From Schumannella soli (GTDB lineage: Bacteria; Actinomycetota; Actinomycetes; Actinomycetales; Microbacteriaceae): a stretch of DNA of 64,000 bases. Below, piece by piece: positions 17,319 through 25,819 of this stretch. Under the pieces are notes generated by a model that was given only the letters and a program-made list of their open reading frames with translations, was not told the DNA's origin and searched no databases. Each line of letters starts with the position of its first letter. The first letter of the stretch is position 1. The DNA lies in the NCBI RefSeq assembly GCF_006517435.1, contig NZ_VHQG01000002.1, positions 599,566 to 663,565 on the forward strand, in the 5' to 3' direction. The position numbers were made by a program, and so were the translations under genes.

Positions 17319-17422
17319 TCGAGATGGTGACGGGCTCCGTGCTCGGCGTGACGTTCGCCCTGGTGGTGCTCGGGCTCGGACTTCGAGCCGAGAGTCGACG
17401 CGAGGCGAAGGAGCGACGATGA
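17315..17422 (+). CDS. 35-residue single-span membrane protein
   Basis: A tiny gene with GTGA overlap to HNH upstream and ATGA overlap to terminase downstream. The product has one hydrophobic span, VTGSVLGVTFALVVLGLGL, followed by a basic tail RAESRREAKERR, giving an N-out/C-in topology by the positive-inside rule. Both overlaps argue that it is translated. It could be a holin-like or regulatory small protein; size and charge fit but nothing proves it. Confidence 0.6.
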   Translation: MIEMVTGSVLGVTFALVVLGLGLRAESRREAKERR

Positions 17423-18978
17423 GCGCGGCTTTTGAGGGGGCGGACAACCCCCGGCACGAGTGCTACAGGGAATTTCTCACAAATGGGCTGGATGCCCTGC
17501 GATCGGCCGCACTTCGCCCGCGGTTCGGCACGGCCGCGCCTGCGTCGCTGGAGGGTCGTCGCGAGCTGGTGAAGGGTGCCGAGCTGCTGCGCCTGCACGG
17601 GCCGCGAGCTGTGCGAGGGGCGACGATCCTCGGGCATCAGGTGCTGCTCTCCGACATCCTCGATGCGCCGCACGACGTGCTCGGCCTGCAAGAGCCGCGC
17701 CGGTCGTTCAAGACCTCGACGCTGTTCTCGAAGGCGGTGGGCCGGATCTCGTCGCGCGCCGACTACATGGTGGCGTACACGATGACCACAACGGCGATCA
17801 AGGCGCGCACGCGCTTCCGCGACGACATCGTGCGCCCGCTCGAGCTGCTCTTCCCTGACCCGAAGTCGCGGCCGTTCAAGCTGAACAAGGCGGGCGGCTC
17901 GGAGCGGGTCGAATGGCTCGAGACCGGCTCTGTCTTTGCGTTCCTCGCGCCGAAGGGCGACAGCTTCCGGTCCGACGCGTGGGACTGGATCATCCTCGAC
18001 GAGGCGGGGCAGGCCGGGCCGGACATGGGCGCCGACATCCTCGACGGCGCGGCGGCGACGCAGGACACGCGCCCCGGGGCGCACATGACCATCGCGGGCA
18101 CCGGCGCGAAGTACCGCACCGGGAACCTGCTGTGGGACGAGCTGGAGAAGGGACGCGCCGGTCTCGACGGTCACGCGATCCTCGACTACTCCGCCGATCA
18201 GACGCTCACGGAGGAGGAGGTGAACACCTGGGAGAAGGCGCGCGCGATCATCATCGACGTGCACCCGCTGCTCGGATCGTCGGTCACAGACGAGCGCGCG
18301 ATCCGCAAGTCGTACGACCTCGTAGGCCCGGCTTCGTTCCTGCGCGAGTATCTGGGCGTTGCCGACCTCACAACCGAGAGCGGCTTCCTCGATCTCGGCA
18401 AGTGGGCCGCAGGCGGGTTGGACGGCGATCTGCCGACGATCCCGGACCACCACCGGGTTGCGCTGGCCGTGGACCCGCTGGGGCGCTCTGCGGCACTCGT
18501 GGCGGCGTGGAGGGACGACGACGGGCACGCCTGCTTCCTCGCGATTGACCACAAGACCGGCGCCGGCACGGGATGGGTCAAGCCCGCCGCGCGTGCCGCC
18601 TACAGCCGACTGCGCTCGCCGCTGGTGCACGACGGCGCGACGGCCTCGGTGCAGGCCGTGGTCGACGAGCTGCGGCGCCTGCGGAACCCGGCCCTGCGGT
18701 TCGAGGCGCAGACCTGGCCTCAGGTGTCCGCGGCGGCCTCGCTGTTCAAGTCGGAGATCGACGCGGGCAACGTCCGGCACTGGAACGATGAGGAGCTGAC
18801 GCACGCCGTCACGCGGACGAAGAAGCGCGGCACCACCGACGCGAAGCGGTGGGCGCTCGGGCGCATCGACCCGGAGACGGACGACATCACGCTCGTGGAG
18901 GCGGCTGCGCTCGCGCTGCGTGCCTACGACGACGCCCAGCCGCGCACGGCCCGACGGACGCCGAGCTTCGTCGGCTGA
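17419..18978 (+). CDS. phage terminase large subunit
   Basis: 519 residues. Packaging motor ATPase and nuclease. The ATPase half has a variant Walker A PRRSFKTST (about residue 95) and Walker B WDWIILDEAG (about 190). The RNase H-like nuclease half has the expected acidic positions in ALAVDPLGRSAAL, LVHDGA and the late ELTHAV region. No separate small terminase gene was found; one of the small zinc proteins upstream may fill that role. A 628-residue antisense frame is a shadow. Confidence 0.9.
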   Translation: MSAAFEGADNPRHECYREFLTNGLDALRSAALRPRFGTAAPASLEGRRELVKGAELLRLHGPRAVRGATILGHQVLLSDILDAPHDVLGLQEPRRSFKTSTLFSKAVGRISSRADYMVAYTMTTTAIKARTRFRDDIVRPLELLFPDPKSRPFKLNKAGGSERVEWLETGSVFAFLAPKGDSFRSDAWDWIILDEAGQAGPDMGADILDGAAATQDTRPGAHMTIAGTGAKYRTGNLLWDELEKGRAGLDGHAILDYSADQTLTEEEVNTWEKARAIIIDVHPLLGSSVTDERAIRKSYDLVGPASFLREYLGVADLTTESGFLDLGKWAAGGLDGDLPTIPDHHRVALAVDPLGRSAALVAAWRDDDGHACFLAIDHKTGAGTGWVKPAARAAYSRLRSPLVHDGATASVQAVVDELRRLRNPALRFEAQTWPQVSAAASLFKSEIDAGNVRHWNDEELTHAVTRTKKRGTTDAKRWALGRIDPETDDITLVEAAALALRAYDDAQPRTARRTPSFVG

Positions 18979-19006
18979 CCTTCTCGCGCTACACGCACGA
19001 CCCGAT

Positions 19007-19046
19007 GCGTGCCCTCCCGTGATCCTCAGACCGGGAGGGCGCACGC
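19007..19046 (+). promoter_or_regulatory. stem-loop covering the portal ribosome binding site
   Basis: GCGTGCCCTCCCG (19007-19019) pairs with CGGGAGGG-CGCACGC (19032-19046), a 13-bp stem with one 2-nt bulge and a 12-nt loop. The only Shine-Dalgarno-like sequence, GGGAGGG, is in the 3' arm, and the ATG follows directly at 19047. In mRNA the site would be hidden unless the stem is opened. Confidence 0.6.
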
Positions 19047-20129
19047 ATGGGAATTCTCGACAGGCTCGGGCTCTCGCCGTCGCGCCTCGAGAACCTGTCG
19101 ACGACGATCGAGCTGGGCGTGCGCTCGCCTTGGATCAGCGGCGAGGACAAGCTCACGACGCTGACCGTCGCGAAGGCGCTGTTTCCTGACGGCAAGACCC
19201 CCGACAGCTTCCCGCTCACGCGCGAGGAGGCGCTCAGCATTCCGGCGGTGTCGCGTGCTCGCAATCTGCTGGTGTCGACGATCGCGCGCTTCCCGCTGCG
19301 CGCCCTCAGCTCCAGCGGCGTGCTGGCGGCCGACCAGCAGCCCAGCTTCCTCTACCGGACCAACGGCGTCGATAGCCCCTACGAGCGGATGGCCGCAACG
19401 GTCGACGACTGCATCTTCGACGGCCGCGCGCTGTGGCTGGTCGACCGCGGCGCGGGGGAGTCGCCCAAGGGCGGCCCGATCCTCGACGCGACGTGGTTGC
19501 CGCTGAACAAGTGGACGATCACCGACGGGCACGTCATGGTCGACGAGAAGCCGCTCCCGGAAGCCGACTACATCCTCTTCAACATCCCGCGCTTCGCGGG
19601 TCTGCTGGCCGTCGGCGACCGCACCCTGCGCGGCGCCCGTGACACGGAGCAGGCCTGGGTCGCGCGCATGCGCAACCCGATTCCTGCGACCGAGCTGCGA
19701 GTGACCGATGAGTCGCGCCTCGACGAGGGCGAGATCGAGGAGTTCGTCGCGGCGTGGCGTGCCGCGTTCACGGCCGCCGAGGCCGCTGTCGGCTATACGC
19801 CCGAGGGCGTCGAGATGGTCACGCACGGCGCCGGCGATGCGCCCGAGCTGTTCATCGAGAGCCGGAACGCGATCCGCACCGACGTGGGCTCATTCCTGAA
19901 CCTGCGCCCGTCGATGATCGACGGCACCTCGGGCATCGACAGCCTCACCTACACGACCAAGGGCGAAGAGCGAAACGCCTTCTTCGACTTCGACCTGCCT
20001 TTCTGGACCGACCCGATCGAGGCCGCGCTGAGCGGCGACAACGTGGTGCCGCGGGGTCAGCGGGTCCGCTTCGACCGATACGAGCAGTACGGGGTGCCGA
20101 TCGCTACCGGCGTGCCCGTGGAGGACTGA
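19047..20129 (+). CDS. phage portal protein
   Basis: 360 residues, short for a portal. Forms the ring at the capsid vertex through which DNA passes. Characteristic segments: LSIPAVSRARNLLVSTIARFPLR, the FDGRALWLVDRG strand, a LPLNKWTI stretch, and FLNLRPSMIDG / SLTYTTKGEERNAFFDFDLPFW near the C-terminus. Follows terminase by 68 bp containing the stem-loop described separately, and precedes the protease-capsid gene by 3 bp. Assignment rests on position and these segments. Confidence 0.85.
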   Translation: MGILDRLGLSPSRLENLSTTIELGVRSPWISGEDKLTTLTVAKALFPDGKTPDSFPLTREEALSIPAVSRARNLLVSTIARFPLRALSSSGVLAADQQPSFLYRTNGVDSPYERMAATVDDCIFDGRALWLVDRGAGESPKGGPILDATWLPLNKWTITDGHVMVDEKPLPEADYILFNIPRFAGLLAVGDRTLRGARDTEQAWVARMRNPIPATELRVTDESRLDEGEIEEFVAAWRAAFTAAEAAVGYTPEGVEMVTHGAGDAPELFIESRNAIRTDVGSFLNLRPSMIDGTSGIDSLTYTTKGEERNAFFDFDLPFWTDPIEAALSGDNVVPRGQRVRFDRYEQYGVPIATGVPVED

Positions 20130-20132
20130 CCG

Positions 20133-21776
20133 ATGACCGACACCATCTTCACCGAGGCCGGGCAGTTCGCCCTCGACGAGTCGACGCGCACGGTGCGCGG
20201 GCTGCTGCTGCCGTGGGGCGAGCAGACGCTGCCGGAGCACGCGCAGGCGTTCAAGTTCAACCGAGGCACGGTCGCCGTGCCGGGCGACCTCTCTGCGATG
20301 CGCGCCAACCGCAACCACGAGTTGACGGATCCGGTCGCATCCTTCACCGCCGTGGAGGACACCGACCGCGGCCTCGTCGCGACCTTCTCGATCGCGCGCA
20401 CGCCCGAGGGCGACGAGTTCATCGAGCAGAAGAAGGCGGGCCGGCTCAACCGGCTGTCCGCCGAGGTCCGCAACATCGTGCACCGCGGGGCGGAGGTCGT
20501 CAGCGCAACGCTCACCGGCGCCGCGTTCGTGCCTCAGGGAGCATTCGCCAGCGCCGCGCTCTTCGCCCTCAACCCGGTGACCGAGGCGGAGCCGGAGACC
20601 GTCACCGAGGAGTCGCACTCGGACGAGACCTTCGTCGGCCCTGACGGCAAGACGTACCGATACCAGCGCGACAGCGAGACGACCACCGAGACCACCGAGT
20701 CCGGGACCAAGACCACCACGACGACCGTCGTGGAGGAGACCGAGGAAGAGCCCGAGGGCTCGGAGAAGGAGGACGGCGTGACCGTCAGCCAGACCGCGGG
20801 CGACGGCAACGCCGCCCCGAACCAGCTCACCAAGGCGGACGCTTTCGCCCTGTTCCGTCTCATGCGCGAGGGTCGCGCGAGCGCCGAGCAGATCGACCGG
20901 CTCCGCGAGACCACCACGACGCAGGCGGGGCTGTTCGCCCTGACCGACATCAAGTACACCGGCACCGGCTCGGTCAGCCCGCGCAACACCGCTCCGCAGT
21001 GGGTCGGGGAGCTGTGGGACGGAGTGGCCTACGTGCAGAAGGTCGCGTCGCTGTTCGCCCACAAGACCGCCACCGAGATGAAGATCGCGGGCTTCCGCTG
21101 GGTCACCAAGCCCACCGGCGGCGCCTGGGCCGGCAACAAGTCCAACATCCCCTCGAGCACCGCGTCGACCGCTCCGTACGAGGCGGACTTCAACCTCTGG
21201 GCCGGCGGCCACGACCACGCGATCGAGCACCGCCTCTTCAATACGCCCAACTACTTCGAGAGCTACTTCGCCGCGATGGCGGAGAGCTTCGCGAAGTGGC
21301 AGGACGACGAGGTGCTGACCGACATCCTCACCAGCGCCGCCGCGATCACCGCTGACAACCCCGCCGGGCTCACCATCGGCGCGGGCATGTCCGCCCTCAT
21401 CGACGGCGCCGCCGAGGTCATGGACAACGACGCGATCCCGACCTTCGCGCTCGTGGCGAAGGACGTGTGGAAGCAGATCGCCAAGACGCCGCAGAACGCG
21501 ACGCTGGGCTACCTGAACGCCGCGCTGGGCCTCACCGACAAGGAGGGGCAGCTCGACAGCTTCACCCTGCGGCTGCTTCCGACCCTCGACCCGGGCGAGG
21601 TCGTCGTCGGCGCACGCGAGGCGGTCGACGTGTACGAGCTGCCCGGTGCTCCGATCCGCATCGAGGCGCCCGACACCGTGAAGGGCGGCATCGACACCAA
21701 CGTCATCGGCGGCTCGGGGACGTTCATCCACAAGGCCGACGCGATCGTCAAGGTCGCCAAGTACACCGGCGCCTGA
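20133..21776 (+). CDS. fused capsid maturation protease and major capsid protein
   Basis: 547 residues. Residues 1-150 look like the HK97 prohead protease: VRGLLLPWGEQ, NRNHELTDPVASF with candidate catalytic His, and LNRLSAEVRNI with candidate Ser. Residues 155-235 are a Thr/Glu-rich linker (TTTETTESGTKTTTTTVVEETEEEPEG region). Residues about 260-547 are an HK97-fold major capsid protein (FRWVTKPTGG, FNLWAGGHDHAIEHRLF, ending FIHKADAIVKVAKYTGA). One polypeptide thus replaces protease, scaffold-like delta region and capsid. No internal start with a good ribosome binding site was obvious. Confidence 0.85.
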   Translation: MTDTIFTEAGQFALDESTRTVRGLLLPWGEQTLPEHAQAFKFNRGTVAVPGDLSAMRANRNHELTDPVASFTAVEDTDRGLVATFSIARTPEGDEFIEQKKAGRLNRLSAEVRNIVHRGAEVVSATLTGAAFVPQGAFASAALFALNPVTEAEPETVTEESHSDETFVGPDGKTYRYQRDSETTTETTESGTKTTTTTVVEETEEEPEGSEKEDGVTVSQTAGDGNAAPNQLTKADAFALFRLMREGRASAEQIDRLRETTTTQAGLFALTDIKYTGTGSVSPRNTAPQWVGELWDGVAYVQKVASLFAHKTATEMKIAGFRWVTKPTGGAWAGNKSNIPSSTASTAPYEADFNLWAGGHDHAIEHRLFNTPNYFESYFAAMAESFAKWQDDEVLTDILTSAAAITADNPAGLTIGAGMSALIDGAAEVMDNDAIPTFALVAKDVWKQIAKTPQNATLGYLNAALGLTDKEGQLDSFTLRLLPTLDPGEVVVGAREAVDVYELPGAPIRIEAPDTVKGGIDTNVIGGSGTFIHKADAIVKVAKYTGA

Positions 21777-21817
21777 GCGCGCCGGATCGTCGGGGATAGG
21801 GGAGAGGAGGGAGAGCC

Positions 21818-22429
21818 ATGCACTACCGAGTTGGAGACCAGCCCGCGGGCGTGGCTTTCCCTCTGCCCGACGAGTTCCACGACCAGATGGTCACCGCTGC
21901 AACGGTGACCGTCGGCGGCACCGTGCCGGCCGAGCAGAGCTTCGACACGGAGACGGGCGAGGTCGTCGCGACGCTGGCCTCGCCCTTCGCCGCCGCTGGG
22001 CTCGTGCGGGTCTCGGTGACCGTCACCGCCGGCGGTGGGCACGTCAGCCGCGAGCTGGAGCCGATCGTCGTCGAGTCGGCACTGCTCGATGGATGGCTCA
22101 CCCTCGAGACCGCACGCCGCCTCTGGCCCGACGCGCCCGACGAGGACGAGGCGCTGCATGTACTGCTCGCTGCGGCGCGCAACGCCTGCGTCGCATGGCT
22201 GGGCGGGCGTGCCTACGTCACGGGCGAGGGCGGCGACGAGGTGCCCGTCACGCCGTCGAGCGACTGGCGGCAGGCGCAGCTCATGCAAGCCCGCGCGATC
22301 TGGCAGGCGGGCCGCGTGAACCGCGACGGCGGAGAGCTGGGCCTCGACACGATCCAGCTCTTCCCGCTGAACCGCGACATCCGCAACCTGCTGATCCCGA
22401 AGACCCGCGTCCCGAGGTGGGGCCGATGA
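21818..22429 (+). CDS. head-tail connector with N-terminal beta domain
   Basis: 203 residues, preceded by a strong GAGGAGGG ribosome binding site. Residues 1-85 are beta-rich and Ig-like (AATVTVGGTVPAEQSF, GLVRVSVTVTAGGG). Residues 95-203 match helical head-tail adaptor proteins (LDGWLTLETARRLWPDAPDEDEALHVLLAAARNACVAWL, then WRQAQLMQARAIWQ). It should bind below the portal ring. The combination of a beta domain and adaptor in one protein is not the most usual form. Overlaps the next gene by 4 bp. Confidence 0.75.
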   Translation: MHYRVGDQPAGVAFPLPDEFHDQMVTAATVTVGGTVPAEQSFDTETGEVVATLASPFAAAGLVRVSVTVTAGGGHVSRELEPIVVESALLDGWLTLETARRLWPDAPDEDEALHVLLAAARNACVAWLGGRAYVTGEGGDEVPVTPSSDWRQAQLMQARAIWQAGRVNRDGGELGLDTIQLFPLNRDIRNLLIPKTRVPRWGR

Positions 22430-22827
22430 GCCTGCGCAGCCACGTCGCCGACGCGCTCAGGACGCACCTGCCCAAGGCGTGGACTGTGCGGCCGTATCGC
22501 TACTCGATCGACCAGACCCGGGCGCCGGTCGTCATGCTCGCGACGACCCGCATCGAGAAGGCCGAAGGCGAGAAGGGCCGCAACGTACACCTGCACGACG
22601 ACGCCCTCACGCTCACCGTCTTCGTGCCGGAGATCGCGCCCGAGAAGCGCTACGACGCGATCGAAACGGCAGTCGACAAGGTGATCGCCGCCATCGAACA
22701 GATGCAGCTCGGTGGTCAGCTCGTGCGCTGGGACGCCGCGAGCTTCGACGTGGAAGACAACTACACCGCGGCCGACATCACCCTGACCGTCCGCACCCGC
22801 CACAACTACCCGAAGAAGGAGGCCTGA
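22426..22827 (+). CDS. tail terminator-like / tail completion protein
   Basis: 133 residues, ATGA overlap with the connector. Mixed alpha/beta with VMLATTRIEKAEG, LTVFVPEIAPEKRYDAIETAVDKVIAAIEQMQ and a final beta stretch AADITLTVRTRHNYP, the pattern of phage tail terminators that cap the tail tube and join it to the head. Position just before the tube gene supports this. No sequence hallmark makes it certain. Confidence 0.65.
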   Translation: MSLRSHVADALRTHLPKAWTVRPYRYSIDQTRAPVVMLATTRIEKAEGEKGRNVHLHDDALTLTVFVPEIAPEKRYDAIETAVDKVIAAIEQMQLGGQLVRWDAASFDVEDNYTAADITLTVRTRHNYPKKEA

Positions 22828-22828
22828 C

Positions 22829-23242
22829 ATGGCCGAAATCGACCTCGACCCGATCCTCGTCGAGGATGCCACTCTCACGATCGGCGGTGACGACTACTCG
22901 ACGCCCGTCGACTCGGCCGTGCTCACGCCGTCCAGCGTCAACCCGATCGTGCACAAGGGCATCAACGGCAAGAAGAAGACCCGCATCCCGAAGGCCGACT
23001 GGACCCTCGAGCTGTCGTTCGGTCAGGACGTGACGACCGCAAAGGCGCTCACGCTCTACACGTTCGACCACGAGGGCGAGGTCGTCCCGTTCACGCTCGA
23101 GCCGAAGGACGGCGGCCCGGTCTGGTCCGGCAACGTCGTGCTGGTCGCGAGCGCGATCGGCGGCGGCGGCGACGGCTTCGCCAACGCGACCGTTTCGCTG
23201 CCGTGCGACGACCGCCCGGCGCGTACCGGCGTCACCCCCTGA
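22829..23242 (+). CDS. major tail tube protein
   Basis: 137 residues, starting 1 nt after the previous stop. Beta-rich throughout, with SAVLTPSSVNPIVHKGINGKKKTRIPK, WTLELSFGQD, ALTLYTFDHEGEVVPFTLEPKDGGPVWSGNVVLVAS. This fits siphovirus tube subunits, which stack around the tape measure. Tail sheath genes are absent, so the phage should have a non-contractile tail. Confidence 0.8.
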   Translation: MAEIDLDPILVEDATLTIGGDDYSTPVDSAVLTPSSVNPIVHKGINGKKKTRIPKADWTLELSFGQDVTTAKALTLYTFDHEGEVVPFTLEPKDGGPVWSGNVVLVASAIGGGGDGFANATVSLPCDDRPARTGVTP

Positions 23243-23259
23243 CTCGGAAGGAGGGCGCT

Positions 23260-23742
23260 GTGCGCACCGGCTACGACGTAAAGGAGCTGCGCGCCGCCGC
23301 CCTCCTTCTCAAGGGCATGGACCGTGAGGTCTCCGCCCAGATCAACAAGGCGACGAAGATCGTCATCGGCCCGGTCTGGAAGCAGGCCGTCGTCGAGAAC
23401 TGCACTACAGCCCTTGAGGTGCAGGTGCTGGGCCGCACGGCGCGGGTCGACGTGAAGAACTACGGCGTGATCGTCCGCGCTGGCGGCGGCACGAAGAAGC
23501 TCTCGGGCGGCGCTCGCAACAGCGACATCGCCCGTGCGACCGAATTCGGCGCCAACCGCTACCTGATCAACGAGGTTCGGCGAGGGCGGCGTGCCCGACC
23601 GCACCGGCGACACACGCAGCGCCAATTCGTCCAGTCGCGCGCCGAGGGGCCGTTCTACCGCGCCGTTGCGCAGGTGACGCCGCGCCTCGCTGCGCTGTGG
23701 GCGCAGACCACCGTGCGCACCTTCTGGGAAGTGATGAAGTAG
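23260..23742 (+). CDS. HK97 gp10-like neck/tail protein
   Basis: 160 residues from the GTG at 23260, with GGAAGGAGGG 5-14 bp upstream. LRAAALLLKGMDREVSAQINKATK at the N-terminus and a basic C-terminal half (RRGRRARPHRRHTQRQFVQ region, then GPFYRAVAQVTPRLAALW) resemble the HK97 gp10 family of head-tail joining proteins. Its place after the tube gene is unusual, since gp10-like genes generally precede it. The stop overlaps the tape-measure GTG by 1 nt. Confidence 0.65.
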   Translation: MRTGYDVKELRAAALLLKGMDREVSAQINKATKIVIGPVWKQAVVENCTTALEVQVLGRTARVDVKNYGVIVRAGGGTKKLSGGARNSDIARATEFGANRYLINEVRRGRRARPHRRHTQRQFVQSRAEGPFYRAVAQVTPRLAALWAQTTVRTFWEVMK

Positions 23743-25466
23743 TGGCCTCGTCAGGCGAACTCAAGCTGCCGATCACCGGCGACAACAAGGACTTCCTTCG
23801 CGCCACGAAGGGCGCCGCCGACTCCGCCGAGGATCTCGCCGACTCGCTCTCAGACCTGGGGCGTGCCGGATCGAAGGAACTCGACCGGGTGACCGGCTCG
23901 CTCGATGACATCTCGGATCACGCGAACATCCTCTCGAAGAACTGGGACGGCGTGGCCCGCGATGCGAAGTCATCGGCGCGAAAGCAGGAGGACGCGCTCG
24001 AGCGGGTCGCCCGCGAGGCGAAGGAGACGCAGCAGGCGGCCGAGAAGATCGGCGACGGCTTCGACGCCGCTCGTCGTGAGACCGACCGCTTCAAGCGCGA
24101 CAGCACTCAGGCCCTCTCGAGGACATCCGAGGTCGCGGCCGAGACCAAGCAGGAGATCGCATCGAACCTCGGCGAGGGGCTCTCGTCGTTCCGTGGCGAC
24201 TTGGCCGATATCCCGCAGCTTTTCCAAGACACCCTCGGCGGGCTGTCGTCGTCGATCGCTCCGCTCGCTGGACCGGCGGGCCTGATCGCGACCGTCGCGG
24301 GCGCGGCGGGCCTCGGCCTCATCGCGGGCGCGATGGAGGAGAACGGCACGCAGACCGAGGCTTTCCGCGGCAAGGTGTCATCACTGATTGACGCGCTCGT
24401 CGAGGTCGGCGGCACCGAGCCGAACATCGACTTCATCGCCGACCAGCTCCGCGAGATGGCCTCGAATCTGGACTCGGGCAACTCCGAGCTGGGCGAGCTC
24501 TACCGGAACTTCCGCAAGTCGGGCACGGCGGGGATCCAGTCGTTCAAGGATGTCGCGCTCGCAGTGGCCGGCGCCGGTGGCGACTACGACAAGCTGATCA
24601 AGAAGAACGAGGACTACCTCCGCAACCTGCGCGACGAGAACGGCATCGCCTCCGCGGGCGGCAACGCGGTGAAGCAGGCGAACACTGAGAAGATCGACTC
24701 CACCCTCGCGCTGATCAACAAGCTCAAGGAGCAGCAGAGCGTCGCCGAGGAGGCGGCCAACGCGCAGAAGGCCTATGCCCAGTCGGGTGCAGCCGAGATG
24801 CAGAAGGCCGCCGAGATCCAGGCGTCGGCATCGGACGCCATCGCCTCGGGCTACGACGACATCCGGCAGGCCGCCGCCGATGCGGCCACGGCCGAGGACG
24901 GCGCCTTCGACGTGTCGAAGTACCTCTCGGGAGTCGAGGCGCAGAAGGTCGCCGTCGTCGCGTTCAAAGAGAACCTGGCGGCGATGAAGCTCACGCCGGA
25001 GGAGTGGGAGAACTTCTTCGCGCTCGACGACACCGTGCAGCAGAACCTCGCCGCATCGTTCGCCTCAGGCGACACCACCCTCAAGGCGCAGATCGCGGCC
25101 TCGCTCGATGACGCCGGCTCGAAGTCGGGCGCGTCTGCGGCCGTGAAGTTCGACGACTCGTTCAAGCCGAAGGGGTCGGATGTCGAGGTCAAGGTCAAGA
25201 CGACCGGCAAGGCCGACGCGAACGACGCTATCGATGCCGTGGCGAAGAAGCGCGACGCCGAGATCTCCGTCAAGACCACCGGAAAGGCCGCAGCCAAGGA
25301 CGCGCTCGACGCCCTCGCCGTGACCCGCACCGCGACGATCAACGTGCAAGCGAATGTCCCGTCGGCGACCTCGCTACGCAACAACCTGCAATCCGCCATC
25401 GACAAGGCCGGGCCGGTCACCGTGCGCGTGACGGCGCAGACCCGGGAAGGGACGCCGATCCTATGA
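23742..25466 (+). CDS. tail tape measure protein
   Basis: 574 residues from the GTG at 23742 (TAGTG overlap with the previous gene). Sets tail length; 574 residues at about 0.15 nm each predicts a tail near 85 nm. The N-terminal 150 residues are a charged coiled coil; residues 175-210 are a hydrophobic Gly/Ala-rich span (PLAGPAGLIATVAGAAG). Near the C-terminus VKTTGKAxAxDAxDA repeats with a 25-residue period (two clear copies, a third degenerate). No upstream chaperone pair with a slippery frameshift site exists. Confidence 0.88.
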   Translation: MASSGELKLPITGDNKDFLRATKGAADSAEDLADSLSDLGRAGSKELDRVTGSLDDISDHANILSKNWDGVARDAKSSARKQEDALERVAREAKETQQAAEKIGDGFDAARRETDRFKRDSTQALSRTSEVAAETKQEIASNLGEGLSSFRGDLADIPQLFQDTLGGLSSSIAPLAGPAGLIATVAGAAGLGLIAGAMEENGTQTEAFRGKVSSLIDALVEVGGTEPNIDFIADQLREMASNLDSGNSELGELYRNFRKSGTAGIQSFKDVALAVAGAGGDYDKLIKKNEDYLRNLRDENGIASAGGNAVKQANTEKIDSTLALINKLKEQQSVAEEAANAQKAYAQSGAAEMQKAAEIQASASDAIASGYDDIRQAAADAATAEDGAFDVSKYLSGVEAQKVAVVAFKENLAAMKLTPEEWENFFALDDTVQQNLAASFASGDTTLKAQIAASLDDAGSKSGASAAVKFDDSFKPKGSDVEVKVKTTGKADANDAIDAVAKKRDAEISVKTTGKAAAKDALDALAVTRTATINVQANVPSATSLRNNLQSAIDKAGPVTVRVTAQTREGTPIL

Positions 25467-25819
25467 GTACGCAGATCAGCGACGGCGTGACGCCCTTGAC
25501 GCCGAGCCTCGTCGAGGGCTACGTCGCGAACAGCCCCGCGCGCACCCTGACGCACGACACGCTCAGCGGGCGGCGCGTAGCGGTGCTGCTGCCGGCGGCT
25601 CCGCGACAGGGCACCCTGCGGCTCTACTTCGAGGCGCAGCCGGACGCGCAGGCGGGGCGAGCCTTCATGCTCCGTCAGCGCGTGTTCACCCTCGCCGACC
25701 CAGCCGTGCCGATCGCATCCATGCGCTTCGTCGTCGCCGACGGCGACCTCACTGTGTCGCTCGACGAGGAGAGCGACACTGATTGGTTCATCGACGTTCC
25801 GTTCAAGGAGGTCGCGTGA
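25463..25819 (+). CDS. distal tail / minor tail protein
   Basis: 118 residues, ATGA overlap with the tape measure gene. Beta-rich with RQGTLRLYFEAQPDAQAG, FMLRQRVFTLAD and SMRFVVADGDLTVSLDEE. Position right after the tape measure matches the distal tail (Dit-like) hub that links tail tube and tip. The short length suggests a minimal hub domain. Assignment is positional. Confidence 0.6.
   Translation: MSTQISDGVTPLTPSLVEGYVANSPARTLTHDTLSGRRVAVLLPAAPRQGTLRLYFEAQPDAQAGRAFMLRQRVFTLADPAVPIASMRFVVADGDLTVSLDEESDTDWFIDVPFKEVA

Noticed and set aside
17158-21731. Long minus-strand frames of 628 and 613 residues over terminase and portal/capsid
   Set aside because: Antisense shadows; the plus-strand products match packaging and capsid families.
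23243-23742. Possible tail-assembly chaperone frameshift
   Set aside because: No second frame with coding character and no convincing slippery heptamer next to a stop; a gp10-like single frame explains the stretch.
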